From Batkoa obscura (Eukaryota > Entomophthoromycota > Entomophthoromycetes > Entomophthorales > Batkoaceae), in the NCBI GenBank assembly GCA_030770535.1, contig JASVEC010000016.1, positions 496,001 to 560,000 on the forward strand: DNA of 64,000 nt, read 5' to 3'. Positions 1-11,379 of the stretch are shown here, one piece after another; the stretch's first letter is position 1, and each line of letters opens with the position of its first letter. Made by a program: the position numbers and the translations under genes. Below the pieces are notes generated by a model. The model was not told the DNA's origin. It did not search any database and was given only the letters and a program-made list of their open reading frames with translations.

Positions 1-408
1 AACTCTATATATCGAACTATTAAATCACTACAGATACGATTCTTCATAAGGAAATTCATTTTAAAGAATTTAATTTAAAATTGTAGAACTTTTATGGTAC
101 ATAAAGCATAGGTAAATAATGACCCAAAAAGATAGATTCCTATATTTGGATATATTAAGATAAATTGTGGTAAGATATAAAATTTTCACTAACGAAGATA
201 TAAGATATTGTTTCTTTTTACCTTTTTTTAATATTTTCACGTTATCAAAATATCGGCATTCTCTATCACTTTTCAGTTTTAGCCAAATTTTATCTTGTAA
301 GCCACAGCCAAGTTCACATTATGATTTTTTACAAAAATAGCTCACACAGCTGCTATAATTATGTTACGACTTAACTGATTGTTCATTTTAATAAAATATT
401 GTTAAATC

Positions 409-515
409 ATATGGGAGTGTTTTTTTTTACTTCATTATTTTTTCCATTTTTAACTACTATTTAAGGCGGAAAATTTGTTAGTAAAATTCTTAAACACAAA
501 AATACATCCCCATAT
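409..515 (-). mobile_element. MITE copy 1 (GGGGATGT family)
   Basis: This non-autonomous element of about 107 bp has inverted ends ATATGGGAGTGT and ACATCCCCATAT. It carries the family's inner landmarks in reverse orientation: a CTTCATTATT..CCAT block, a CTATTTAAG-like core and TTAGTAAAATTCTTAAACAC. I call plus the orientation that reads GGGGATGTATTTTTGTG first. No coding capacity. Confidence 0.8.
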
Positions 516-903
516 GATACTTATAGGCCTTAAGAAACCAAAAAACAAAAAGTTGATTCTAAGAGTTGCCATAAACCAAATCTCAATAGAGTTGCAGTAG
601 TAGCATCTAAACTAAATTTAGCAGTACAAGTTAGGTTTTTGATGGTTCAAAAGTTCACATTTAATAAAATATTGTTCAAGTATCTTTATATAAATAAAAA
701 ACGTTTTTTCTAAATGTAGTAATTTGACAAAGGTGTTAACTTTGCACACTATTAAATAAAGCTCACAAAGTGTATAATTGAGCTTATATATAAAAATAAA
801 AACATATATACTATACAAGTATATATAAGAGCTGACTTAGCTGGGAATAATTCTTCCAAACTTCAAAATGTTTACAATAAATATAGACGATTCATCTATC
901 AAC

Positions 904-1010
904 ATATGGGGATGTATTTTTGTATTTAAGAATTTTATTAGCAATTTTTCCACTCAAATAGTGCTTAAAAAGTAGAAAAAGTAATGAACCCAAAAAAAAC
1001 AGCCCCATAT
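904..1010 (+). mobile_element. MITE copy 2
   Basis: A full-length plus-orientation copy that starts ATATGGGGATGTATTTTTG and ends CAGCCCCATAT. It contains the inner hairpin arms TTTTTCCA and GTAGAAAAA. Its right ATAT is also the left ATAT of the next copy. Confidence 0.85.
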
Positions 1011-1111
1011 GGAGATGTATTTTTATGTTTGAGAATTTTATTAACAATTTTTTTGCTTAAACAGCACTCAAAAAAGGAAAAATAATGAAATCGAAAAAAG
1101 CATCCCCATAT
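1007..1111 (+). mobile_element. MITE copy 3, sharing its end with copy 2
   Basis: A plus-orientation copy that begins ATATGGAGATGTATTTTTA and ends GCATCCCCATAT. It lies head-to-tail with copy 2, and the two share a single ATAT at 1007-1010. Confidence 0.85.
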
Positions 1112-1276
1112 GGTTTATCGATCTGATGTAACCACAAGAACTAAGTTAAAAGTATGTACTTTATTTATACAATGATATAGTATTTAACCATGAGTATATC
1201 TAATTTTATAAAATAAAAATAAGTCTTATTCATTAAAAAATTTTACCTTTGTATTACTAACTTATTTCAAATACGA

Positions 1277-1420
1277 GGTTGAGCATTTTCAACTCTGTAT
1301 TTGTTGGATACGGAAATACAAGCGTTGCAATCAAATTTAGCGAATTTGAAGTTGAGAATCCCGAGTCTTGTGCTCAAATCGGACCAGTAATACTTGTAAA
1401 TGAAATTGATATTCTTTAAC
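1277..1420 (+). other. Orphan exon-like open stretch
   Basis: From about 1277 one frame stays open for about 45 codons to TAA at about 1420. Its composition is unlike the surrounding AT-rich sequence (FNSVFVGYGNTSVAIKF, then a Glu/Cys-containing segment ending VNEIDIL). A TACTAAC branch-like sequence lies just upstream, followed by an AG, so this could be the last exon of a small or decayed gene. I find no upstream exon and recognise no family. Confidence 0.25.
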
Positions 1421-1917
1421 GTCAAATTATTAAAAAGTGAATAGTGCTACATAACCCTTATAATATTAAAATTTCGGCTTAATGGAGGTCATTATAGTAT
1501 AAGGCCCAAAAAGCAAATTGCTCGCTAATATTAGCATCTGCTTAACCAGACATTATATCCGGCGATTTTACGGACCTTTGAGAAAACAAAAATAAAATTT
1601 CTTTTCAATAATAAATAGTAATCTTAACTTAATATTAACCAAGAAAAGAACTTGAAATGTTCCTATTAGCTTATTAAAGTGCCACCAATAGCTTAATTAA
1701 AAACCATCGAATTTAATTTAAATTAGTAAATATACGAGTATTATAGAATCAACCGAAAGTGGAGTTCTAAATATATTTATTTTTGGGTCTTTTGCTTTTG
1801 CTAGCATCTTTAATACATAAGGATACAAAAGGATTTTATTTTTTTATCTTAATTTGTCACGAATCGAAGTTTTATAAACCAAAAACAAGTTCATTTTCGT
1901 ATTATTTATTGAAATAA

Positions 1918-2969
1918 ATGAGTTCAAGTGAGGCAGTTAGTGGTCTTACTTCAATATCTAATGGCTTAAATGTACTAAGTATAGTCTCTTCAGTAATTGT
2001 GTTGGTGTTTTTTATTATAGCAGGTAACAAACAAGTTGATATCAGTTCAAACATTAAAATAAGCACTAGTAATATTTGAGCATAAATCAATTAATCGAAC
2101 CTCACTAAGACTACAAGTTGGAGTTTCAATTGTCAATCTATTGAATGCAGTTTTCGCCTTGCAACATCACACAGTAAAAACCGGCGACTTTTGCATCTTC
2201 ATAGCCTTTTGGCGTAGCTTCGGTGAACAGCTTTATTGTTTTTTAAACATAGCGATCGCACTCAACTTACAATTAATTTACATACAGTCCAAAAAGCCTA
2301 AACAGTTGTGGGAGCAGTTTTATTGGGGCGTCTCACTAACTCTTTCACTTGCTTTAAGTCTTGTGCCATTAAGTAATTTTAATATTTAAAAATATTTACA
2401 CTTTTATAATTTATAGTTATGGATAGATATGGGCTAAATAAGGATGGTCTATGTTATATCAATGAACAACTTCAATATTCCAATATATTAATATTTATTG
2501 AAGTGCCCTTAGTTTATATGCTAACATTTGTTTATCTTCTGGTCATTGCTGTAACGGTACATTGTAAATTAGTCAAAGCGCAGATCTATTTGAATTCCTT
2601 GGCTTCTAATAATACCTTATCTTCAAATGGGTTTTATTCCCCAAGAATCAGAAAGATGCTATTTAGAATGTACATTTTTTTATATTATAAGAACAACTTA
2701 ATAACCTTTTTAGTTCTTTATACCCACTTACATGTGCCTTAGGGCTTTCTGGATTTATTGTAGGTTACTTTATGGTTTCTTTAGGGTACCAAAGATCGAG
2801 AGCAATTATTATATGGGGAATGGTAGGTATCACTACCAAGGGATTCTTTAGCATGATTACTTTCTTTCTTGATCTTAAAATACAAAAAGCTTCAGTAGAG
2901 CTTTACAAGAAAATAAGAAAAAACGTATTAGTGAAGAGTATAAGATCTAATCCAACTTCAGAAGTATAA
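1918..2969 (+). CDS. cAMP-receptor-like 7TM GPCR (paralog A)
   Basis: Predicted seven-transmembrane receptor of 307 residues that would couple to heterotrimeric G proteins at the plasma membrane. Exons are 1918-2023, 2064-2372, 2417-2669 and 2714-2969, joined by ~40-bp introns whose phases all agree. Exon 1 carries TM1, exon 2 TM2-TM4 with the conserved Cys in FCIF and the FGEQLYCFLN segment, exon 3 TM5 (LVYMLTFVYLLVIAV) and exon 4 TM6-TM7 (GLSGFIVGY; IWGMVGITTKGF). The layout and the ITTKG/FLLD end of TM7 resemble the Dictyostelium cAR/Crl and fungal Git3-type group; the ligand is unknown. The first acceptor was chosen to keep frame with paralogs B and C. Its cytoplasmic tail is about 40 residues shorter than theirs. 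Confidence 0.75.
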
Positions 2970-4038
2970 AATTATATGTTTCATGTGATGTTTATATGTG
3001 TTGGTGAAAATAAGCTAACAGCCATACAAAAAAGTTGACTTTGTTAATGCTATGCTCATTTTCGAGTAAACAAATAAAACAACAATGTGAAAAAAAGTTA
3101 TTTTTAAATTTTTATTAACTATCTATTTTATCAATAGTACTTTTAATATGCTATGATAATGGCGGATTTTTAATCAACTAATACCTATACTATAGATAGC
3201 TTTAAGAATGACTAAAAACAGTAAAATGTTTTACAGATCCTAAAGGTATCATTCGCTTCATGTAACTTTACTCTTTTTAAAGTAGTGATAGTGCTTTCGT
3301 GTAAAACATATTGGCTATACTTAGATAACCGTCATCACAAGCGTGATTTTGAGTTCTACTACTTGAATCTAAAATTAAAATATTATATAGATAAATAAAT
3401 ATTTTAAACCATTGTAAGGTTCTATTTTACCAAAGAATAAAAGAAGGTAGAATGACATATGAAAAATCTATTATAGCAAATCTTAAGCTATTGGTAAATA
3501 TGGGAATTAAGCCATATAGCATATAATTTGAATAGTAGGGGTTTTATAGTGCTTTTCATGAGTAAAAGATCGCAGATAGTTTAATAGTGAAAATTAAATG
3601 TGCGAATACTTAACAAAAAAAACACATTCTTAGAAGGAAGAAAGTGAAACGTCTGTATGTTTGTTATTTATCAAAATATAAATAGTCATCTGTTCTGGGG
3701 CTTTTTATATTATAATTCAAAAACTTCAAGCTTTGGCTAAACTTTTTTCCCAGATTTTTTAACACTCTGATCTAATTAAATTACTTTTACCGTATTGTAT
3801 TCAAGTGGAGAGATCATTATACACTTAATATGTGTAGACTTGAAACGTATGTATCAATATTTAGCTAAGGAATTAACTCCATAGTATATTATAGCTAAAA
3901 CATTGGTAAGTAAGTGGATGTCTAAAATAATTCAAACATCTGCTTGGTTATAGAAATTTGAGTCAATGAGTTAACATAAATGATAAAAAGATCGCTTTCT
4001 ACTCTTAATATATTTATTTAAATTGACTAGCAAGGATA
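2970..4038. other. Intergenic between receptor genes A and B
   Basis: This is the shared 3-prime flank of two convergent receptor genes. I see no ORF with codon structure, no RNA gene and no MITE copy in it. Confidence 0.5.
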
Positions 4039-5216
4039 TTATAGAAATCTTTTTAAGTCCTCAGGACCAAAGGCGTCATTTTGGGAATAAGCGTTAAATT
4101 TACCACTTGGTTCTAAAATTTTATCCCCATTTTCACTAATGGTAAAAGCGGAATTTAACTCGTGGTGATTGTTTGCTTCAGTATCAAATTTCGAGCTTTG
4201 ATCTAGCCCCTTGTTTCTGAAGCTATAGTATGTAGCTTTAATAGCCTCTTGAAATGTAGGATCAAGGAAAAAGGTGATCATATTGATAAGGCCTTTGGTA
4301 GTAATACCCACCATGCCCCAAACTGTAACACCAAGGGAATTTTTAGCTCCGCTGAGGGTTATAATATATCCGACAATAAAACCGGAAAGCCCGAAGAGAC
4401 ATGCTAATGGATATAAAGAGCTAAAATAATGAGCATAGTTCTTAAACAAATGACTGAAACTTACATTCTGAAGATTAATTTTCTAAGGCTTGAGTTAATC
4501 TTACTATTAACCTCAGTATTTTCATCATGTCGTGTTATAAGTTGAATGGTGCTTTCAGTCTTAGATAACTTGCCAATCACTAAAACGGCTATTACTAAAA
4601 CATACACAAAAGTCAATAAGTAGAACAACGAAGTATCAACAAAGATCATAGTGCTAGCACCAGGAAGTCTTTCATCAATATAGCATAAACCGCTTGCTCC
4701 AACGCCATAAAAGCCCAACCCTAACTACGTTAAAACAATAATAATATAATTGAATAAATGTTACCTAAAGGGACAATACTTAAAATGAATGCCACCAAGA
4801 GGGAAGAGGCCCAATAGGTAATTTCCCATCCCTTATTGGGCATTTTATTATGTAAAAATATTAGTTGAAGGTTTAAGGCAATCATTATGTTTAATAAACA
4901 GTACATCTGTTCACCAAAGTTACGCCAGAATCCAATGAATGTACAAAAACCACCCGATTTTACTGAATGATGGAAAAGAGCAAAGAAAGCATTTAAGAAG
5001 TCAAACAGAGAAATGGCTGCTTGTAAGCGTAAAGTAGTTCTATTAATTAACTTTGGTCTATATAAAGCTGATAAAATTAAATCGCTACCATTAAATAACT
5101 AAAGGTTAATTACCGACTATTGAAAACGAGGCTAAGACCAGAAAGGACGAGATCAAACTGATTGAATTAAAAGCATTGGAAGACTTTACAAGATTTTCTT
5201 TAACACTAGGGTCCAT
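4039..5216 (-). CDS. cAMP-receptor-like 7TM GPCR (paralog B)
   Basis: Second member of the local receptor family, 347 residues, encoded by exons 5216-5114, 5067-4765, 4720-4465 and 4420-4039. All four introns sit at the same positions and phases as in A and C, which shows descent by duplication. Exon 3 joins at the second AG of GTAGTTAG, giving PLG-LGFYG. TM6-TM7 read CLFGLSGFIVGYI and VWGMVGITTKGLINM. The tail of about 90 residues is Ser/Asn-rich with GDKILEPSGKF and is the likely cytoplasmic, phosphorylatable segment. It is convergent with A and divergent from C. The 7TM family call is firm; the ligand is not known. Confidence 0.8.
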
Positions 5217-6228
5217 TTTGAATGAGAAGTTAAAAAGATGGTAATGACAATTTAGTTTATATATTGTAAAATAGATCACAATACTATTTAAGTCAAACGT
5301 TTTATTTTTTAAAAATAAGTTACTTATTCTTAAGGTTTATTTGGATTCAATGTTTAAGTTGTAACACAAAAAACTTATAAAGTTCCTTTACCATTCTAAT
5401 TAATGTTCTATCCCTGAATATCCTTCAAATATTTCATTTTAGGTGGCATATATTCTTAAATGCCTAAGCCAGTCGACCAATTAAAACATCAACCTCAATC
5501 TATTGATTTAATTTAACTTCAAGATTTTACTTTTACTTTCCATTTATTGAAAAATGATAGATGCAGAATAAAAAGGACGCATTTATTACAGGTTCAACTG
5601 CTTTTATTTGCGTCTGATTTTTTTTATCCGGATTATGACTATTAAAGTAGATAGCCCCATTTAGTACAATGCTATTTTTAATGTCAACTTGGTACAATGT
5701 TAAATTTCACAAAAACAAAATCTTAAAAGCTATAATAGTATCTGGTAAAAGTAAGTTCTATATAAACTTCCTTTATATCTCTTTATTTTTAGACTGTAGT
5801 TAAGCCCTTCTTAAACATGCTCAAATGCTATTTACGATAGTGGATCTATCAACTCTAAAAACCTGTTTCTATTCTCTGTAAAAATCAAGAATTTTGCATT
5901 TCAATTGCCTAAAATATTCATTTTTTATAGAACTATTTACAGTTTGATTTTGGATAAAAACATGTTAGTGGTCATGACTAAATGTATGGAACATTAGTTA
6001 TTAAAAAGATATTTATCCAATCAAACTAAGTTTTGTTACTGTTAAAATTTATTCTATCTACAATATAAATTTCAGGTTATGCTTATCATCATTCCAATAT
6101 TAAGTCAGTTGAAGAATGAAAGAGCAATTAAAAATCTAAAATATATATATAAATATGGATGAGAATTTAGGAATTGTTTGATAACCACTCTTTTAACTAA
6201 AAATTATCTATAGTCCTAATTTTGAAAA
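5217..6228. other. Divergent promoter region of receptors B and C
   Basis: About 1 kb between two divergently transcribed receptor genes. A TATATATAAA-type TATA stretch lies at about 6143-6153, about 80 bp before the start of receptor C. A short inverted repeat (AAAAGGACGCA at about 5571 pairing with TGCGTCTGATTTTT at about 5609) could form a hairpin. No gene is visible. Confidence 0.5.
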
Positions 6229-7408
6229 ATGGCTACCAAGGAAGAAATTATGGCAATGCTACCTGGAATCTCAAACATATTCAATTATATGAGTTGCGTA
6301 TCTTCAGCATTAGTATTGCTGATATTTTCTACAATCAGTAAGTTAATTATCACCTATATTTACATCTATTAATTTCATATAGTGTGCTATGAACCTAGAT
6401 TAGTAAATCGAGTAACCTTGAGGTTACAAGTTGGTATATCTTTATTCGATTTTTTAAACGCAGTGTTTGCTTTACACCATCACACTATAAAATCAGGGTC
6501 CTTCTGTATCTTCCTTGGGTTTTGGAGAAACTTCGGAGAGCAAATGTATTGCTTTTTAAACATGTCCATTGCTTTAAATTTACAGCTCTTTTTCGTTCAT
6601 GGTTTGAAACCTACTAGAAAATGGGAAGTGATATATTGGGTTGGTCCACTTGTAGCCTCTTCTATTTTGAGTTTTATTCCATTAGGTATGCTTTTTAGTC
6701 ACTGCTCTTTTATTATTTAACAACCTTTAGGGCTAAATATGTATGGCTTGGCAACTAATAAATTGTGCTATATGGATGATACTATCCCTGGCTCAAAGCT
6801 GTTGACTTTGTTGAACACTTCAGTTGTTTACCTTGTTGCTTTTGTTTATTTGGCTATTATATCCACTCTTGTTATTACTAAACTTAGGAATGATAAAAAA
6901 ATCATCCTTTCAATGTCCCATTACGCTGAGACTGCAGCACTGGGATCACGTAAAGATTTATTATATGGGTTGAAAAGAACGATTCTTAAGATGTAAATTA
7001 ATTTAGCTCTTATAAATTGTATTTTAACATTTCTATAGTTCGTTGTACCCATTAGCTGCTTTATTTGGACTATCAGGGTTCATTGTTGGTTATCTTTATC
7101 AGTCAATTAGTGGTAAGCCAAATTTACTTCCAATCTTGATTTGGGGCATGATTGGTATTACCACTAAAGGATTCATTAATTTTCTCACTTTTTTGTTGGA
7201 TATCAATATTCAAAAAGCAATCATTGAGCTTTATTATAACGCAAAACAATATCTTAAATCAAAAAGAAGGTCTCAGACAAAAATAGATAGCAATATTGAA
7301 AATAATATTTTTCCTTCTTCTATCGGTTCCAGTTATAATAATGTTGACTCGAGTAACAGTATACCTATCAAGCGTACATCTGTTATGAGCATCGAGCAAT
7401 ATCTTTAA
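6229..7408 (+). CDS. cAMP-receptor-like 7TM GPCR (paralog C)
   Basis: Third receptor, 347 residues, with exons 6229-6337, 6383-6685, 6731-6992 and 7039-7408. The joins give I-MCYEPRLVNRVTLR, PLG-LNMYGLATNK and LK-I-SLYPLAALFG, all in frame. TM3 contains FGEQMYCFLNMSIALNL, and TM7 reads ILIWGMIGITTKGFIN followed by FLLD. The tail is Lys-rich, then Ser/Asn-rich, and ends SIEQYL. It is the same length as B, so A appears to be the derived, shortened copy. Function is inferred from fold and family only: environmental or cAMP/nutrient sensing through a G-alpha protein. Confidence 0.82.
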
Positions 7409-8488
7409 AATTTTTATTACAATAAAATTAATACATTTAATTTAAAATTTTATAAAAATTGAGCCAAAATTTACTTTAACTTTATATTTTTATACTTTAA
7501 GGCCAAAAAGTTTAATAAAAATAAAAAATTAGGCTATTATTTGTAATATGAAGATTAAGAGCTCTAATTTTACTTCTGTTTTGACTTTTATCAAAATTAA
7601 TATTATAAAATCAAATTAAAGCGAGTCTAATCATGTATTATTTTAAAAACATTGCGCTTTACCTATAAATATAAATCAATGTGACAATGCTTTAGTCATT
7701 ATATAGAAATAATTCTGATTTTAATATAAGCAATTAATATTTGAACAATAATGATATCAATAATAAACAGGTATTATATTTCTTGTAAATCTTTGAAGGT
7801 TATAAATAGGTACTATCTTTTTTTTGAGAACCTTCTAACAGATAAACAGGTATTTTTTAAAAAGCGATTTCATCAAACAGAAATGAAATACATTCAAAAT
7901 AAAAATGGTATTAAAAGTGGTTTTAATAGAAAATTTATGAGATACATTATATTTTGTAATATTTACTTTGCAAAAGTTACTATTGAAAATAAATATTATA
8001 TTTAAACACTCCATATTATAAAATGAATATTTTAATGGAGATATTTATTAATACGCTTATATAGTCCACTTATTTTTATTTTTATAGTAAAATGGTGTTT
8101 TCAAAGCTAAATTTAGTTTGATTTCAAAGCTTTAGAATCCCAAAACCATTCATTCATTCTAGCTTAAAATATCCCTTAAAACACGAAAGTATTTCTTTAA
8201 TGATTTACAAAGCTATTTAATATAAATTTATTAAATTTTTGTGATCATTGAATGCTACATATAGCTTGAGCTAAGGTTTCTTTAAACCTCGAAGTATCAA
8301 TATCTAAATTAATGAGGATTATAACGTTATATTTGACTTATACATAAGGCTATCATCGGTATACATAAAAAAATACATAAATAGCATTATACGCAATATG
8401 ATAGTTTTTTAAATTCTTGTTTCATAAACTAAATCAGCTTAAATTTGATGTAAAAATTGATACAGTCTTTACGAAATATAGCATAAAT

Positions 8489-8595
8489 ATATGGGAATGG
8501 TTTTTTTTGACTTCATTATTTTTTTCATTTTTTAAGCACTATATAAGCGGAAAAATTGTTATCAAAATTCTTAACATAAAAATATATTCCCATAT
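8489..8595 (-). mobile_element. MITE copy 4
   Basis: Minus-orientation copy with ends ATATGGGAATGG and ATATTCCCATAT. The inner TGACTTCATTATTTTTTTCATTTTTTAAGC and GTTATCAAAATTCTTAACAT blocks are preserved. Confidence 0.8.
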
Positions 8596-9535
8596 GATTC
8601 CAAGTTTGTAAGTACTCTTCATAATATCAAAGTTTTAGATTAATACCAGATAAGAATATAAATGTATTTCTAACTTTTCGAATTGTTTGAACTATTACCA
8701 AACCTTTTTCTAATAAGAACAGTTTTTAATCTTTGGGGTTTTGGAAAATATTTAATAAGATAGCGATGTTATTAAATGAATATTAATTGTGAATTATCCT
8801 TGTGTGTATATAAATTATGGAATTAAGTTTTACAATTATATGTCATACCTCTTATCTAATAAGTTACACGATAAATTATGTTTGAGATATACAAATACTG
8901 TATTGTGGTACTTTATTCCTTAATTCATATCTATATACCTTTGTCTATTAATGAATCTTTTTACCATTACATAGTAAATATGTATATTGTGTTACAAAAA
9001 CTTCAACTAATTGATAGAATGTAATTTACTAAGTAATGTAAATAGAGCTAATTTCTATTTGCTTTTGAATTATTAATAAAAGTTATAAAAGATATAAAAG
9101 ATATATAGTTAAGTTTATCAAATAAAAGAAGTAAAGGGGAGCTAGAATATTCTAAGAAATATATTTTTTTAATATAATCGAGATTTTTAAAATCATTTTA
9201 AAATATCAGTTTAATTAATGACTTAAGAATAACATAATTTTATATATCACCTTTCCAAATTTAATCTATGGATATTTTTGTAACAAATCTGCCAAGTTAA
9301 TTTTGAGTGGCATTTTAGTGCATTGAAATTCTTTTACCCAAAAAATAATTTATTGAATCTAAAGAGATGGTGCTTGCTAAAGCCTCATAATGATAAAAGT
9401 AAAAATATTTAAAAAAATACACTATTAATTTGGAACAATAATAATGAGTTACTTTTGTATTTTATGTGATTGAGTTTTGTTTTAATAAATCTATACTTTT
9501 TGTCCATTAATTTATTATTAACATTAGTTTCTACT

Positions 9536-9634
9536 ATTTGGGGATGTATTTTTTTGAGAATTTTATTAACGACCTTTCTGCTCATAACACTTGAAAAATG
9601 GAAAAATGATAAAATTAAAAAAACATCCCCATTT
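9536..9634 (+). mobile_element. MITE copy 5, flanked by direct ATTT
   Basis: Plus-orientation copy, slightly shortened at the left. The element proper reads GGGGATGTATTTTTTTGAG..AACATCCCC and is flanked on both sides by ATTT in direct orientation. That makes the flanking 4 bp a target-site duplication rather than part of the inverted repeat. Confidence 0.8.
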
Positions 9635-11379
9635 CCATTCCTAATCTAACATTACACCACCTTTACTTCCACTTTTCAGGCTCTTTAACATATCATTATC
9701 TTAAGTTGACTATACAATTACAATGACAATTGATAAGGAAATACCAATATCTTATCAAAAATGATAATCCGTTTTAATAGTCTAAATTTTTTTAAAAGTT
9801 GAAAATCCAAGATAACGGTTATTATTATTTGAATTTGTTTTCATCTCTATTTTATCGTACTTAAATAGCAAATTTAAAAGTGATTAAAAATATCAAATTG
9901 AAAGTTTATAAAAATCATTTAATTTTTTTATTAGAAGCATTGTACATAGTTAAATTTTGATATAGAGCTTACCTTGTTATTTTACAAATAATAAAATCAT
10001 TTTATCAAAAGGCTTTTATACACTATACTTTTATTTGCAATAATACTTTAACAAAAATTGATAATTGAATATTGTTTAAAGTAGTATTTAAGCTTTTAAA
10101 TGATGTTTTTTGAAGGGTTGGACATTTTATAAATAAAGACAATGAGCTCAAAAAAGATAAACATTATAGCATGAAAAAACATTATTGTAAGAACTCTTAA
10201 TTTCCAAGTTCCATTTAAAAAAATAAGGATGTCTAAATAGTTACCAATCAAGGTTAGAATAAAGTCGTTTCGCCCAATAATATGGTCCTGTTTTGATAAT
10301 GATTGGGTTACACAAAAAAATAAATATTGATTTGTTGACGTATAAGTGCACAGAAAGAAAGACTTTATTTGTTGAACTAAAGCAAATTAAAGCTGTTAGA
10401 TATTAATTTTTTTGCTTTCTGATTGGCTGGCATACTACAATTATGAGGTTGCAGTAACTAGATCTAGCTCTTCTTGAATAACTATATATAATTTAAATGT
10501 TAGTAGCTTTATCAAATATGGCATTTTACAAGCAAGTTGAGATTACTTATACAGTTTTGGTTTATCTTTATTACAGCTGTTACAATTAAAAAAGTGACAT
10601 AAAACTTATAAATTTATTCATTTTTAAGGCTTCCATAAAATAATTACAGTTTAAAGCTTGGCAGTTTAATTTATTTTTCTTATGTTTAAATATTATTTTA
10701 TAAATTCTATTTTAAGTCTTTTTGGTATCTTAATGTATCTACTGCTCTACCAGATCCCTATAAGCTTATTAAATTGATTACAGACTTCAAATTAGCTTTA
10801 TAAGCCTCCTTTATATCTTTCGTTACAAACTTTTGTTCGTCAGATATTTAGCTATTTTATTGGGCTCATATAAAACTTAATTTTCGGGTAACAGCATAAG
10901 GACTACTGCAGTCTTTATTTTCATAGGATGTAAGATTGTGTAGGTTAATGGCCCCGCATGAACTAGGAAATGACTACTCAGAATAGGAATAATAGATAAA
11001 CTCTTATCTAATGATTATTGTTCTCCTTTCCATAATCTTAAATTTGATTGCTTATAATAACTACCTGCAACTTTCACAACTCTTTCAAGGTTTTTTCAAA
11101 AAGTACCATACAGTTTTTATACAGTAATTTGCCAGTAGACACAAAATTATTAAATTTTATAATAATCTAAAAAAGCTATGACTGTTAATCCATAATATTA
11201 TTTTTAATAATTAAAAAAATCCAAATATAAAATTCAATTGTTAATACCGACTCATTTTTACATACAGTTGTAATTTTGTTTAAATAGATAAAAGATATCA
11301 ACTTGAAACCCAATAAGTTTCAGTCTATAATTTTAAGTAGTAGTATTTTATATTTTAATAAGGCAACCCTCATCTTCAC

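Larger units (their letters stand above)
1..1917. other. Intergenic region with three MITEs
   Basis: No convincing gene is visible. The stretch holds three copies of the window's ~105-bp inverted-repeat element (409-515, 904-1010, 1007-1111) and an exon-like open stretch at about 1277-1420, described separately. The rest is AT-rich sequence with no recognisable protein similarity. Confidence 0.6.
7409..11379. other. Large gene-poor intergenic region
   Basis: About 4 kb with no gene I can support. ORFs of 60-85 codons here have random Lys/Asn/Ile/Tyr composition and no start context. The only recognisable content is two MITE copies (8489-8595 and 9536-9634). Confidence 0.5.
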
